Source: an uncultured Enterocloster sp.
GTDB lineage: Bacteria; Bacillota; Clostridia; Lachnospirales; Lachnospiraceae
DNA length: 55,009 bases
Direction of reading: 5' to 3'
Assembly (NCBI GenBank): GCA_944384065.1
Contig: CALWRY010000008.1
Coordinates: 1 to 55,009 of the forward strand
Shown here: piece by piece, positions 28,868 through 37,669 of the stretch
How positions within the stretch are numbered: the first letter of the stretch is position 1
Layout of the letters: every line of letters begins with the position of its first letter
Notes under the pieces: generated by a model
What the model was told of the DNA's origin: nothing
Database searches by the model: none
What the model saw: the letters and a program-made list of their open reading frames with translations, nothing else
Translations under genes and position numbers: made by a program

Positions 28868-28896
28868 ATTATATGGTAGGGCTGAAAAAAAGTAAA
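28868..28896 (-). promoter_or_regulatory. Promoter of the structured RNA and the gtrA-yfhO-argH operon
   Basis: TTTACT (28896-28891), 17 bases, TATAAT (28873-28868) on the minus strand. Initiation about seven bases on would fall at 28861-28862, the first bases of helix P1. Confidence 0.65.
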
Positions 28897-28913
28897 GAAC
28901 AATGCACGGCATT

Positions 28914-29912
28914 TTAGGAGGCCACAAATTCCTCTGCGCCCTCCGTATAGTAGATGTCCCCGTTCTCCGTCATAAAAATGCCGTAAATGCCTTCCATAGA
29001 CTCGATCAGCAGGCTTCCCTCCTCCACACCCAGGGCAAAGCAGGCTGTGCTGAGTCCGTCCCCATCCACGGATCGGGGGGAAATGATGGTCACCTGAACC
29101 AGGCCGTTGTCGTATGGGTAGCCGGTCCGCGGATTCAGCAGATGGTGATAGTTGACCCCGTCCTGCTCAAAATGCCTCTCGTACACGCCGGAGGAGACCA
29201 CGGAGAGATCCCTGATATTTAAGGTCTCCACAACCTCATTGCGCTCCGCAAAGGGCCGCTGAAGGCCAATCCGGAAGGGCTCTCCCTCCGGCCGCTCCCC
29301 CAGGCAGAGCACATTGCCCCCCAGATTGATGATGGCGCTCTCTACCCCTTCTTCTGTCAGATATGCTTTTAGCTCGTCCGCGATAAAGCCCTTGGCGATA
29401 GCCCCCAGATCCAGGGCCGTCTCATCGTCCGCAAAGGTCACCACGTTCCCCTCCACGGACACCTTCCGGTAATCCACCCGCTCCCTGGCCGCCCCAATCT
29501 CCTGCTCCGGCGGAACCTGCGGGTTCTCCGACGTGAAATTCCACAGGGAGCTTAGGGGCTCAATGGTAATATCGAACGCCCCCTCCGACAGGCGGCTGTA
29601 CTCCAGCCCCTTTTCGATTACCTTTGCAGTCTTCTCCGACACCTGGAGGGAACGCTCCCCCGGGGCCCTGTGGTTCAGCTTATAAATCTCGCTTCCCTCC
29701 CTGGTCTTGCTGAGCATGTCTTCATACTGGGCGCAGAGCTTCAGGCAGCCGTCCAGGACCGCCTCATCCCCTCCCTCGTACAGGGAAATCGTCACAAAGG
29801 TATTCAACAAAAAAGACGACCTGCTGACAGGATCCGAAACCCGTTTCCCGCATCCTGCCAGACAAGCCGCGCTCAAAACTGCTGTAATTAAAATCATTCT
29901 TGTCCTTTTCAT
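28914..29912 (-). CDS. apbE: FAD:protein FMN transferase ApbE, lipoprotein
   Basis: 332 residues. The N-terminal signal ends in the lipobox LAGC, so the protein should be anchored outside the membrane. It transfers FMN from FAD onto Ser/Thr of partner flavoproteins (such as RnfG/RnfD or NqrC-type subunits; none are in the window). Core motifs: FVTISLYEGGDEAVLD, EGAFDITIEPLSSLW, LDLGAIAKGFIAD, INLGGNVLCLG and HLLNPRTGYP, with magnesium ligands in the last two. It follows hflC by 47 bases but has its own promoter. Confidence 0.93.
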   Translation of the reverse strand: MKRTRMILITAVLSAACLAGCGKRVSDPVSRSSFLLNTFVTISLYEGGDEAVLDGCLKLCAQYEDMLSKTREGSEIYKLNHRAPGERSLQVSEKTAKVIEKGLEYSRLSEGAFDITIEPLSSLWNFTSENPQVPPEQEIGAARERVDYRKVSVEGNVVTFADDETALDLGAIAKGFIADELKAYLTEEGVESAIINLGGNVLCLGERPEGEPFRIGLQRPFAERNEVVETLNIRDLSVVSSGVYERHFEQDGVNYHHLLNPRTGYPYDNGLVQVTIISPRSVDGDGLSTACFALGVEEGSLLIESMEGIYGIFMTENGDIYYTEGAEEFVAS

Positions 29913-29919
29913 GCCTTAC

Positions 29920-29948
29920 ATTCTAGCACCGGCACCTGTAAAAGTCAA
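29920..29948 (-). promoter_or_regulatory. apbE promoter
   Basis: TTGACT (29948-29943), 17 bases, TAGAAT (29925-29920) on the minus strand, placed between the hflC stop and the apbE ATG. The apbE ribosome site is weak (TGTAAGGC). Confidence 0.65.
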
Positions 29949-29959
29949 TCACAGCCGCT

Positions 29960-30847
29960 CTAAAAGCCCTCGTTTCCCGAAAGCACCCGGGCAAGCTCGC
30001 TGTCCCCGTCCAGGATAATGGTCTTATTGTCCCCGGTGAGGGAAGCCTTTAAGGCATCCAGGGATCGCACATAATTGTAGAAGTCCGCCTTAGCCTCGTC
30101 ATTGTAGGCTTCGCTCAGGATCTGCATGTACTGGGCCTCTCCTTCGGCCTTGATTTTCTCCGCCTCGGCGTTGGCCTTGGCCACTGTCTCCTTCACGGTC
30201 TTATCCGTCTCGTTCTTGATAAGGGAGGACTGGTACTCCCCGTCCGCCGTGTACTGGGCCGCAATGTTGTTCCGCTCCGAGATCATCCTCTGATACACTG
30301 CCTCCTTGTTGGAGTCCGGCAGATCTAACTTCTTTGTCTCCACCGCGTGGATGCGGATGCCGTAGGAATCCATGGCCGTACCAATGTTGTCTGTGATAAC
30401 CTGGGCCAGCTCCCCGTCCCTTCCGGAAATAATATCCGATTGGTTGGTGGAGGAGAGCACATTTTTAATGGAATTGTAGACCACATTTCCCAGGCGGCCC
30501 TCCGCCTTCTCCCGGCTGGCGCTTAACGACGACAGGTACTTCACCGGATCCGTGATTTCCCAGATTACAAAAGAGTCCACCGTCATCACCTTCTTGTCCT
30601 TGGTGGTCACATCGCTGGGATAGAGATCCGCGATCATCTTGTACCGGGGGATCTTCTGCACCGTCTGGAGGAAGGGGATTTTGAGGGAGGGCCCTGCCGT
30701 ATCCTCCACGCGCACCACCTTGCCGAACTGCACAATCAGGGAGTATTCCCGGGCGCTGGTCACTACCAGGGGATTGCACACGGCCGCTGCCGCAACCACC
30801 GCTATGAGAATTCCTATATTACGCAAAAATTTCACCAATGTCCGCAT
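29960..30847 (-). CDS. hflC: HflC, SPFH/band-7 membrane protein
   Basis: 295 residues from ATG 30847, with AGGGGG eight bases upstream; a GTG at 30856 is in frame. One N-terminal membrane helix (NIGILIAVVAAAAVCNPLVV) precedes the SPFH domain (SLIVQFGKVVRVEDTAGPSL, KMIADLYPSDVTTKDKKVMT) and a coiled coil with a long EAEKIKAEGEAQYMQ-type helix. HflC with HflK forms a large cage around the FtsH protease in known systems. It is directly downstream of hflK. Confidence 0.92.
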   Translation of the reverse strand: MRTLVKFLRNIGILIAVVAAAAVCNPLVVTSAREYSLIVQFGKVVRVEDTAGPSLKIPFLQTVQKIPRYKMIADLYPSDVTTKDKKVMTVDSFVIWEITDPVKYLSSLSASREKAEGRLGNVVYNSIKNVLSSTNQSDIISGRDGELAQVITDNIGTAMDSYGIRIHAVETKKLDLPDSNKEAVYQRMISERNNIAAQYTADGEYQSSLIKNETDKTVKETVAKANAEAEKIKAEGEAQYMQILSEAYNDEAKADFYNYVRSLDALKASLTGDNKTIILDGDSELARVLSGNEGF

Positions 30848-30859
30848 TCTTACCACCCC

Positions 30860-32026
30860 CTATTCCTGTGCCGGGCTGCCCGCCTGGACTGCGCTTCCCG
30901 TGCCGGCTGCCTGGGCCGAGTTTCCCGAGCGGGCTGCTCCGTCCGAACTTCCTCCGCCTGTGCCTGCCCCATTTCCTGTGAAGGAATCCAACGGCAGCAG
31001 CGTCTGGGTCCCATCCGATCCGTTGATAATTACCTTTAACCGGGGCAGAATATCCTCCATCGTCTCGTAGAACATCCGCTTCTTCGTAATCAGAGGATAT
31101 TTCGCGTACTCCTCATACATATCATTGAACCGGGCGGCCTGTCCCTCAGCCTCGCTGATCCGCTGCTGGCGGTAGGCCTCCGCGTCCTTCGTCACCTTGT
31201 CCGCCTGGGCGTTGGCCGCCGGGAGCTGCTCAGACTCATACTTTCTGGCCTCATTGATCTTGGTGTCCATGCCCTGCTTGGCGTCCTCCACCGCTTTAAA
31301 GGCGTTGCTGACCTCCTCCGTAGGCGGCTCCGCGTCCTGGATCGTCACGTTGTAGATGCCCAGGCCGATGTCCTCCTTCTCCAGGCGCTCGGAGAGAAGG
31401 GTCTTCACCCGGGCCTGGATCTCGGATTTCCCTGTGGTGATCACCTCGTCCACGCCGTAAGATCCCACCGTATCCCGGATGTAGGACTGGGCCAGATTCT
31501 TCAGGATGGTGATATTATTCTCACTGTTCACATAGGCCCGGATGGGATCCACAATCTGGTACTCAATATAAAAATCCACATTCACAAAATTAAAATCCCG
31601 GGTAATCATCTCGGACTCCGAGGGCACGGTCACGGAATCCTCTGTGACCTGCTGGCCGCCGCTGCTGTCGTAGGAGGGCTCATAGCCGATGGGCATGCCC
31701 TTGATCTCCTTGGACATCTTATACACCTTCTGGATAAAGGGCAGCTTAAACTTAAGGCCCGAGGAAGTGACGCTGGAGGGGGAGCCAAAGGTGGTGATAA
31801 CCGCCATCCCACTCTCCGACAGAATATAGAAGGAGTCCAGCCCCGCCACAAGAAGCACTGCCGCCGCAATTCCAATCCGTACCGGCCAGAGGATCCGCTT
31901 CACGCGCCGTTCCATCCCCTCCCGGTGATCCTGCGGGTCAACGCCGGGGGGTATCTCCTCCGCGTCCACCGTTGTCCTTCTCCCTTTCCGGGAAAACAGG
32001 TTCCATTTTCCATTTAACAGCCCCAT
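30860..32026 (-). CDS. hflK: HflK, SPFH/band-7 membrane protein
   Basis: 388 residues from ATG 32026 (MGLLNGKWNLFSRKGRR) with AAAGGAGAGA upstream; a longer start at 32056 is unlikely. A basic cytoplasmic head is followed by the membrane helix ILWPVRIGIAAAVLLVAGL, the SPFH domain (ESGMAVITTFGSPSSVTSSG, NFVNVDFYIEYQIVDPIRAY), a coiled coil (EQLPAANAQADKVTKDAEAY) and a Gly/Ser/Ala-rich tail of about 45 residues. It partners HflC in modulating FtsH. ftsH itself is not here. Confidence 0.92.
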   Translation of the reverse strand: MGLLNGKWNLFSRKGRRTTVDAEEIPPGVDPQDHREGMERRVKRILWPVRIGIAAAVLLVAGLDSFYILSESGMAVITTFGSPSSVTSSGLKFKLPFIQKVYKMSKEIKGMPIGYEPSYDSSGGQQVTEDSVTVPSESEMITRDFNFVNVDFYIEYQIVDPIRAYVNSENNITILKNLAQSYIRDTVGSYGVDEVITTGKSEIQARVKTLLSERLEKEDIGLGIYNVTIQDAEPPTEEVSNAFKAVEDAKQGMDTKINEARKYESEQLPAANAQADKVTKDAEAYRQQRISEAEGQAARFNDMYEEYAKYPLITKKRMFYETMEDILPRLKVIINGSDGTQTLLPLDSFTGNGAGTGGGSSDGAARSGNSAQAAGTGSAVQAGSPAQE

Positions 32027-32100
32027 ATGTCTCTCCTTTTCCGTATTATCTGTCACCAGTGTATCACAAATATCTGCGGAGAGAAAGGGAAAAATAGAGG

Positions 32101-32691
32101 TCAGGCTTTCTTTACTGTGCGCCCAATCAGCAGCCCCTCCACGTACCGCATATAGGCCCCGATGGAAAACACCAGAAAAACCTCCAAAAAAGTAGTGATG
32201 AATCCCGCCTGAAACAGCATGAGAAGCGTCGTCCCCAGCACCAGCCAGAAAAGGAACCAGGCCCGCTTAAACCGGGGCCGGTCCCGCTGGCTTACAAAGT
32301 GAAGAAAACAGGCCAGACCCGCCGCAAAGAGAATGGGAGAAAAAAAGGCAAACAGCACGTGAAAAGCCGCGCCCACCGGATGGGAGTCCGGCACATAGGG
32401 AATGGCCACCGCCAGCAATAGGAAGCATACGGCCAGGCGAACGAGCCCCCGTCCCCAGGCCCTGCGGTAACGCCCCAGGCGGAAGAGATGGCCTGCGTAG
32501 AGGCCAAAATAGCCCCCCAGGAATGCCCCCCACACTGCGAACGCCAGCCGGCTCCCGGAAAGGCTGCACTCCGCCGACAGATTCGTTCCGGTCCAGCTGC
32601 CCGTGGAGGCCAGAAGCAGGGTAGAGCCCGGTATCAGAAAAAAGGTAAATACATCATATTTTCCCAAAAACCGCTCTGTCTTTTGCTTCAT
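32101..32691 (-). CDS. Six-helix membrane protein, function unknown
   Basis: 196 residues from ATG 32691 (MKQKTERFLGKYDVF); GGAGG stands nine bases upstream. Hydrophobic segments: FFLIPGSTLLLAST, FAVWGAFLGGYFGLYAG, LAVCFLLLAVAIPYV, LFAFFSPILFAAGLACFL, FLFWLVLGTTLLMLF and FITTFLEVFLVFSIGAYM. Conserved-looking polar residues (H, R) lie at helix ends. I do not recognise the family with certainty; it somewhat resembles DUF998-type proteins. It precedes hflK on the same strand, 74 bases away. Confidence 0.7.
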   Translation of the reverse strand: MKQKTERFLGKYDVFTFFLIPGSTLLLASTGSWTGTNLSAECSLSGSRLAFAVWGAFLGGYFGLYAGHLFRLGRYRRAWGRGLVRLAVCFLLLAVAIPYVPDSHPVGAAFHVLFAFFSPILFAAGLACFLHFVSQRDRPRFKRAWFLFWLVLGTTLLMLFQAGFITTFLEVFLVFSIGAYMRYVEGLLIGRTVKKA

Positions 32692-32721
32692 TCCTCTGCT
32701 CCTCCCCGGCTTTCCCGTCAT

Positions 32722-32780
32722 AACAACAAAAACAGGGAACCGTTTCCTCCCTATATTTAATAGAAGAAACTGTTCCCTGT
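32722..32780 (-). terminator. Terminator after the aspartate aminotransferase gene
   Basis: ACAGGGAACAGTTTC (32780-32766) and GAAACGGTTCCCTGT (32746-32732) pair with one mismatch, followed on the minus strand by TTTTGTTGTTA. Confidence 0.8.
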
Positions 32781-32837
32781 CAGTATTTGATGCAGAAGAT
32801 ATTTTTACACTTGAAGCTTTTTCCTGCTGCCGGGCGA

Positions 32838-34127
32838 TTACTCAAGCCCCTTTAAAAGCTTCTCCACGCTCACCAGCTTCACGCACAGGGCGAAGAGCTC
32901 CATCGCTGTGATCAGATCCGACAGCGGCGGATACGTGGGGGCGATGCGGATGTTGCTGTCGTGGGGATCCTTTCCGTAGGGATAGGTGGCCCCCGCGGGG
33001 GTCATAACCAGGCCAGCCTTCTTGCAGCGGGCCACAATGTCCTTTGCGCAGCCCTCAAGGGAGTCAAAGGAGATAAAATATCCGCCCTTGGGATTGGTCC
33101 AGGATCCGATGCCCAGTCCTCCCAGCTCCCGCTCCAGAATCTGCTCCACCGCCTCAAACTTGGGGCGGATGATGTCCGCATGCTTGCGCATATGCTCCAC
33201 CATGCCGTGGATATCCCCGAAGAAGCGCACATGGCGCAGCTGGTTCACTTTGTCGTGGCCAATGGTCTGGTTCTTTAACTGGGCCTTGATGTCCTCCAGA
33301 TTATTGGGGGATGCGGCAATGCAGGCGATTCCCGAGCCGGGGAAGCTTACCTTGGAGGTGGAGGCGAACTTGTAAACCAGATCCATATTGCCGGCCCGCT
33401 TGCACTCCGCCAGAATCTCAATCAGGTGATCCTGGTCGTGGTCGTAGAGGTGATGAACACCGTAGGCATTGTCCCAGTAAATGCGGAAATCCGGAGCCGC
33501 CGGGGAAAGTCTGGCAAAACGGCGCACCGTCTCATCGGAGTAGGAATATCCCTGGGGATTGGAATACTTGGGCACACACCAGATTCCCTTGATGGCATCG
33601 TCGGAGGCCACCAGCTTCTCCACCATATCCATATCCGGGCCTTCCGGGGTCATAGGCACATTGATCATCTCGATGCCGAAATACTCTGTAACCGCAAAAT
33701 GCCGGTCATATCCGGGAACAGGGCACAAAAACTTCACCTTGTCCAGCTTGCACCAGGGGGTATTTCCCATAATTCCGTGGGTCATGGCGCGGGAAATCGT
33801 ATCGTACATCACGTTCAGGCTGGAATTGCCGTAGATAATAATGGAAGAGGGATTCACCTCCATCATATCTCCCAGAAGCTCCTTGGCCTCGTCAATTCCC
33901 GTAAGGCAGCCATAGTTGCGGCAGTCTGTGCCGTCCTCGCAGGTCAGGTCATCGTTGCTGCTGAGCACGTCCATCATTCCCATGGACAGATCCAGCTGAT
34001 CCACGCTGGGCTTTCCTCTGGACATATCCAGCTTCAGATCCTTTCCCTGAAAATCCCTGTACTTTGCCTTCAGCTCCTTGCGCAGGGCCAAAAGCTCCTC
34101 CCTCGTCATCTCCTCGTATGGCTTCAT
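32838..34127 (-). CDS. Class Ic aspartate aminotransferase (PF12897 type)
   Basis: 429 residues from ATG 34127 (MKPYEEMTREELLALRKEL); an ATG at 34145 is possible but its AGGGAAGG abuts the codon. The protein matches the aminotransferase subgroup Ic of anaerobes: LDMSRGKPSVDQLDLS, IIIYGNSSLNVMYDTISRAM, FLCPVPGYDRHF, GIWCVPKYSNPQGYSYS, IYWDNAYGVHHL and YKFASTSKVSFPGSG, the last with the PLP lysine. The likely reaction is aspartate plus 2-oxoglutarate to oxaloacetate plus glutamate. It stands alone with its own promoter and terminator. Confidence 0.88.
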   Translation of the reverse strand: MKPYEEMTREELLALRKELKAKYRDFQGKDLKLDMSRGKPSVDQLDLSMGMMDVLSSNDDLTCEDGTDCRNYGCLTGIDEAKELLGDMMEVNPSSIIIYGNSSLNVMYDTISRAMTHGIMGNTPWCKLDKVKFLCPVPGYDRHFAVTEYFGIEMINVPMTPEGPDMDMVEKLVASDDAIKGIWCVPKYSNPQGYSYSDETVRRFARLSPAAPDFRIYWDNAYGVHHLYDHDQDHLIEILAECKRAGNMDLVYKFASTSKVSFPGSGIACIAASPNNLEDIKAQLKNQTIGHDKVNQLRHVRFFGDIHGMVEHMRKHADIIRPKFEAVEQILERELGGLGIGSWTNPKGGYFISFDSLEGCAKDIVARCKKAGLVMTPAGATYPYGKDPHDSNIRIAPTYPPLSDLITAMELFALCVKLVSVEKLLKGLE

Positions 34128-34283
34128 CGTCTCCACCTTTGTCATCCTTCCCTTCTGTCAAAAATATAGAACCGTTCCGGCAGCAGGCCTGCCCCCGGGG
34201 CGCCTGTTCCTCCTGCCCGGCTGTGTGTTTGTGCTTCAAAGACAAATGTCTGTCTCAGATTAACACTTTCACGCATTGAGAAA

Positions 34284-34312
34284 AGCATACACCAAAGTTT
34301 TCAATCCGTCAA
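34284..34312 (-). promoter_or_regulatory. Promoter of the aspartate aminotransferase gene
   Basis: TTGACG (34312-34307), 17 bases, TATGCT (34289-34284) on the minus strand, leaving a leader of about 150 bases in which I recognise no known riboswitch. Confidence 0.65.
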
Positions 34313-34332
34313 GTCTGTTTTTCAAGATGCTT

Positions 34333-35772
34333 TCACTGGGAAAGCCGCTCCCTCCACAGCCGGTTCACCGCCGCCGGATCCGCCTTTCCCTTCATGGCCC
34401 GCATGGTCTGTCCCACCAAAAAGCCCATGGCCCGTTCCTTTCCGCCCTTGTAATCCGCCACGGACTGAGGATTTGCCTCATAGATCTCCTCGATTACTCC
34501 TTTTAGCGTGTCCTCGTCGCTCACCACCCCAAGGCCCTTCTCCTTCACATAACCTTCCGGATCCACGTCCCGGGCGAAAATTTCTTCAAATACGGTTTTC
34601 GCCACCGTGCGGTTGATGGCTCCCCTCTCCACCATTTGGATAAGCCCTGCCAGGTGAGCCGGGGAAAAGTGCATCTCCTCCGCGTCCATCTCCCCCTCCT
34701 TTAACAGGCGCATGGCCTCTACCATGAGCCAGTTGGAGGCTTCCTTGGGCCGTCCGCAGAGCGCCACCGTCTCCTCGAACACATCCGCCATATGCTTGGA
34801 GCTTGTGAGCAGCCCCGCGTCGTAGGCCGGGAGGCCGAACTCTGACTGGTAGCGGGCCATTTTCTCCGTGCGCATCTCCGGCTGGCGGGCCTTCACCTTC
34901 TCAATCCAGGCATCGCTTATGACCACCGGCGGCAGATCCGGATCCGGAAAATACCGGTAATCCTGGGCGTCCTCCTTGGAGCGCATGGCCTTCGAGCTCT
35001 CCTTATTGTCGTCCCAGCGCCTTGTCTCCTGTATGACCTTTTTTCCCTCCTCCAGAAGCTCAATCTGGCGGGCCCGCTCCCCCTCGATGGCCCTGGCAAT
35101 GGCCTTGAAGGAGTTTAAGTTTTTCATCTCCGTCCGGGTGCCCAGGGCGCTGCTCCCCGCTTCCCGCACGGACAGGTTCACGTCCGCCCGCATGGATCCT
35201 TCCTGGAGCTTGCAGTCCGAAGCCCCCAGGTACTGGATCATCAGCCGAAGCTTCTCCAGGTAGGCGATGACCTCCTCGGCGCTTCTCATATCCGGCTCGG
35301 ACACGATCTCGATTAGCGGCACGCCGCTGCGGTTGTAGTCCACCAGGGAGCAGTCCTCCCACTCGTCATGGATCAGCTTGCCCGCGTCCTCCTCCATGTG
35401 AATCTCGTGGATGCCCACCCGCTTCTTTGTGCCGGACGGGGTCTCAATCTCCACCCAGCCGTCATGGCAGATGGGAAGGTAGAGCTGGGAAATCTGGTAG
35501 TTCTGGGGATTGTCCGGATAAAAATAATTTTTCCTGTCAAACTTGCAGTATTGGTTGATCCGGCAGTTTGCCGCCAGTCCCACCGCCAGGGCGTATTCCA
35601 CCACCTGCCGGTTCAGGACCGGCAGGGATCCAGGCATTCCCGTACACACCGGGCAGGTGTGGGTGTTGGGCGCGCCCCCAAACTGCGTGGAGCAGCCGCA
35701 GAAAATTTTCGTCTTTGTGGCCAGCTCCACATGAACCTCCAGACCGATCACGGTCTCATACTGTCTGCTCAT
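34333..35772 (-). CDS. gatB: Asp/Glu-tRNA amidotransferase subunit B
   Basis: 479 residues from ATG 35772 (MSRQYETVIGLEVHVELAT) with AAAGGAG eight bases upstream; the longer frame overlaps gatA and is not real. GatB binds the mischarged tRNA and phosphorylates its acyl group. Visible are the GLEVHVEL opening, a zinc site beginning FCGCSTQFGGAPNTHTCPVC and the C-terminal YqeY-like helical domain (KEKGLGVVSDEDTLKGVIEE). It overlaps the gatA stop by 17 bases. Third of gatC-gatA-gatB. Confidence 0.96.
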   Translation of the reverse strand: MSRQYETVIGLEVHVELATKTKIFCGCSTQFGGAPNTHTCPVCTGMPGSLPVLNRQVVEYALAVGLAANCRINQYCKFDRKNYFYPDNPQNYQISQLYLPICHDGWVEIETPSGTKKRVGIHEIHMEEDAGKLIHDEWEDCSLVDYNRSGVPLIEIVSEPDMRSAEEVIAYLEKLRLMIQYLGASDCKLQEGSMRADVNLSVREAGSSALGTRTEMKNLNSFKAIARAIEGERARQIELLEEGKKVIQETRRWDDNKESSKAMRSKEDAQDYRYFPDPDLPPVVISDAWIEKVKARQPEMRTEKMARYQSEFGLPAYDAGLLTSSKHMADVFEETVALCGRPKEASNWLMVEAMRLLKEGEMDAEEMHFSPAHLAGLIQMVERGAINRTVAKTVFEEIFARDVDPEGYVKEKGLGVVSDEDTLKGVIEEIYEANPQSVADYKGGKERAMGFLVGQTMRAMKGKADPAAVNRLWRERLSQ

Positions 35773-37279
35773 CGCGCACGCTCCTTTCCTCTGTCTGAAC
35801 CTCGGGCTTTCTGCATGCCGCCCGAGCCAGCTCTGGCTTCTCAAAAGCGCCGGTTTTCTCAAAGGCATAGGCGGCCCGGAGAATCTTTTTCTCCTGGAAG
35901 CAGTCTCCGATAAGCTGGAAGCCAATGGGAAGTCCTTCCCTATCCATCCCGCAGGGCAGGCTCACCGCAGGAAGCCCCGCCAGGTTCACGGAGATGGTGT
36001 AGATGTCTCCCAGGTACATCTTCAAGGGATCCGTCAGGGACTCCCCCAGCCGGGGAGCCGTTGTGGGGGCCGCCGGCGCCAGGATACAGTCATATTTGGC
36101 GAAGGCCCTGTCAAACTCCCTCTTGATCAGCGCCTTGGTCCGCAGGGCCTTCAGATAGTAGGCGTCATAGTAGCCGGAGCTGAGCACAAAGGATCCCAGC
36201 ATGATCCGCCGCTTCACCTCCGCGCCAAAGCCCTGGGAGCGCGTCTTCTTGTACATGTCGTGAAGGCCCTCATAGTCCTGAGCCCGGAAGCCGTATTTTA
36301 CCCCGTCAAACCGCGAGAGATTGGAGCTGGCCTCTGCGGAGGCGATCACATAGTAGGCCGGGATGGCGTAGTCCACCAGCCCCAGATCAAATTCCTCCAC
36401 CTGGGCCCCCGCATCGCGAAGGGCCTGGGCCGCGCCCAGCACTGCCCGGGACACCTCCGGATCCAACCCCTGACCAAAGTATCCGGAGGGGATGCCGATG
36501 CGCATCCCCCGCACATCCTCCGTGAGGGCAGAGGTAAAATCCCTGTCCTGCCGCTCCAGGGAGGTGCTGTCCTTGACGTCACGCCCTGCAATGATCTCCA
36601 GAATGGCTGCGCAGTCCGCCGTGTCCCTGGCGATGGGTCCCACCTGATCCAGGGAGGAGGCGTAGGCGATGAGGCCGTATCGGGACACGGTTCCGTAGGT
36701 GGGTTTTATTCCTGTAACCCCGCAGAAAGCGCTGGGCTGGCGGATGGATCCGCCGGTGTCGGATCCCAGGGCGTAAAAGCATTCCCCGGCCGCCACCGCA
36801 GCGCAGGAGCCCCCCGAGGATCCCCCCGGCACGCGGTCTGTGTTCCATGGATTTTTCGTGGGGCCAAAGGCGGATGTCTCCGTGGTGCTGCCCATGGCAA
36901 ACTCATCCATATTTGTCTTTCCAAGCACCACCGCCCCGGCCTGCTTTAAGGCCTCCACCGCCCGGGCCGTGTAGGTGGGTACAAAATGCTCCAGCATCCG
37001 GGAACTGCAGGTGGTCCGAAGCCCTTCTGTGCAGAGGTTGTCCTTGATGGCCACAGGCACCCCGGCCAGAGGTCCTGCTGCCCGCCCCGCCTCAATCTCT
37101 GCCTGTACCTGCCGGGCCTGGGCCATGGCACCCTCCTCGTCTACGGTCACAAAGGCGTGAAGCTCCGGCTCCGCCTCCCGTATCCGGCGGATGGCTGCCT
37201 GGGCCGCTTCCGGGGCCGTCACCTGGCCCCCCCGTATCTGCTTTCCCAGCGCAAGGGCTGTCAAATCCAGTAAATCCAT
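35756..37279 (-). CDS. gatA: Asp/Glu-tRNA amidotransferase subunit A
   Basis: 507-residue amidase-signature glutaminase that feeds ammonia to GatB. The Ser-cisSer-Lys triad is visible: lysine in VAIKDNLCTEG, serines in GGSSGGSCAAV and GSDTGGSIRQPS. The C-terminus (ERSVRDEQTV) is a little longer than usual. TAGGAGGTGGGG precedes the ATG. It lies 13 bases after gatC. Confidence 0.96.
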   Translation of the reverse strand: MDLLDLTALALGKQIRGGQVTAPEAAQAAIRRIREAEPELHAFVTVDEEGAMAQARQVQAEIEAGRAAGPLAGVPVAIKDNLCTEGLRTTCSSRMLEHFVPTYTARAVEALKQAGAVVLGKTNMDEFAMGSTTETSAFGPTKNPWNTDRVPGGSSGGSCAAVAAGECFYALGSDTGGSIRQPSAFCGVTGIKPTYGTVSRYGLIAYASSLDQVGPIARDTADCAAILEIIAGRDVKDSTSLERQDRDFTSALTEDVRGMRIGIPSGYFGQGLDPEVSRAVLGAAQALRDAGAQVEEFDLGLVDYAIPAYYVIASAEASSNLSRFDGVKYGFRAQDYEGLHDMYKKTRSQGFGAEVKRRIMLGSFVLSSGYYDAYYLKALRTKALIKREFDRAFAKYDCILAPAAPTTAPRLGESLTDPLKMYLGDIYTISVNLAGLPAVSLPCGMDREGLPIGFQLIGDCFQEKKILRAAYAFEKTGAFEKPELARAACRKPEVQTEERSVRDEQTV

Positions 37280-37292
37280 TTCTCCCCACCTC

Positions 37293-37586
37293 CTATTCTA
37301 TGGTCTTGGGCACCATGTAGGTCCCGTCCTTCTTCTGCGGCGCGTTTGCCAGCATATGTTCCCGGTCGTCCCCATTTTCCACCACGTCCTCACGGAATAC
37401 GTTGTTCACGGGAAAAATGTGGGACATGGGCTCCACCCCTGAGGTATCCAGCTCATTTAACCTGTCAATATAATCCAGCATCCGGCTCATATCCTTTTTT
37501 GCCTCCTCCTTCTCCTGGGGAGACAGGCTAAGCTTTGCAAGGATGCCTACGTACTCGATGGTTTCATCATTTATAACATTTGCCAT
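37293..37586 (-). CDS. gatC: Asp/Glu-tRNA amidotransferase subunit C
   Basis: 97 residues ([19 protein letters not shown]), the small belt subunit that joins GatA and Gat[21 protein letters not shown] and [20 protein letters not shown] match the family. It follows aspS by 83 bases in the same operon. Confidence 0.95.
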   Translation of the reverse strand: MANVINDETIEYVGILAKLSLSPQEKEEAKKDMSRMLDYIDRLNELDTSGVEPMSHIFPVNNVFREDVVENGDDREHMLANAPQKKDGTYMVPKTIE

Positions 37587-37669
37587 AGGGTTGTCCTCTT
37601 TCCTTTCCTGCTCTTGTCCTTGCTATCGTCTGGCTTTGGCCTGGAATCCGGCCTGCCGATCCGGCTGCG

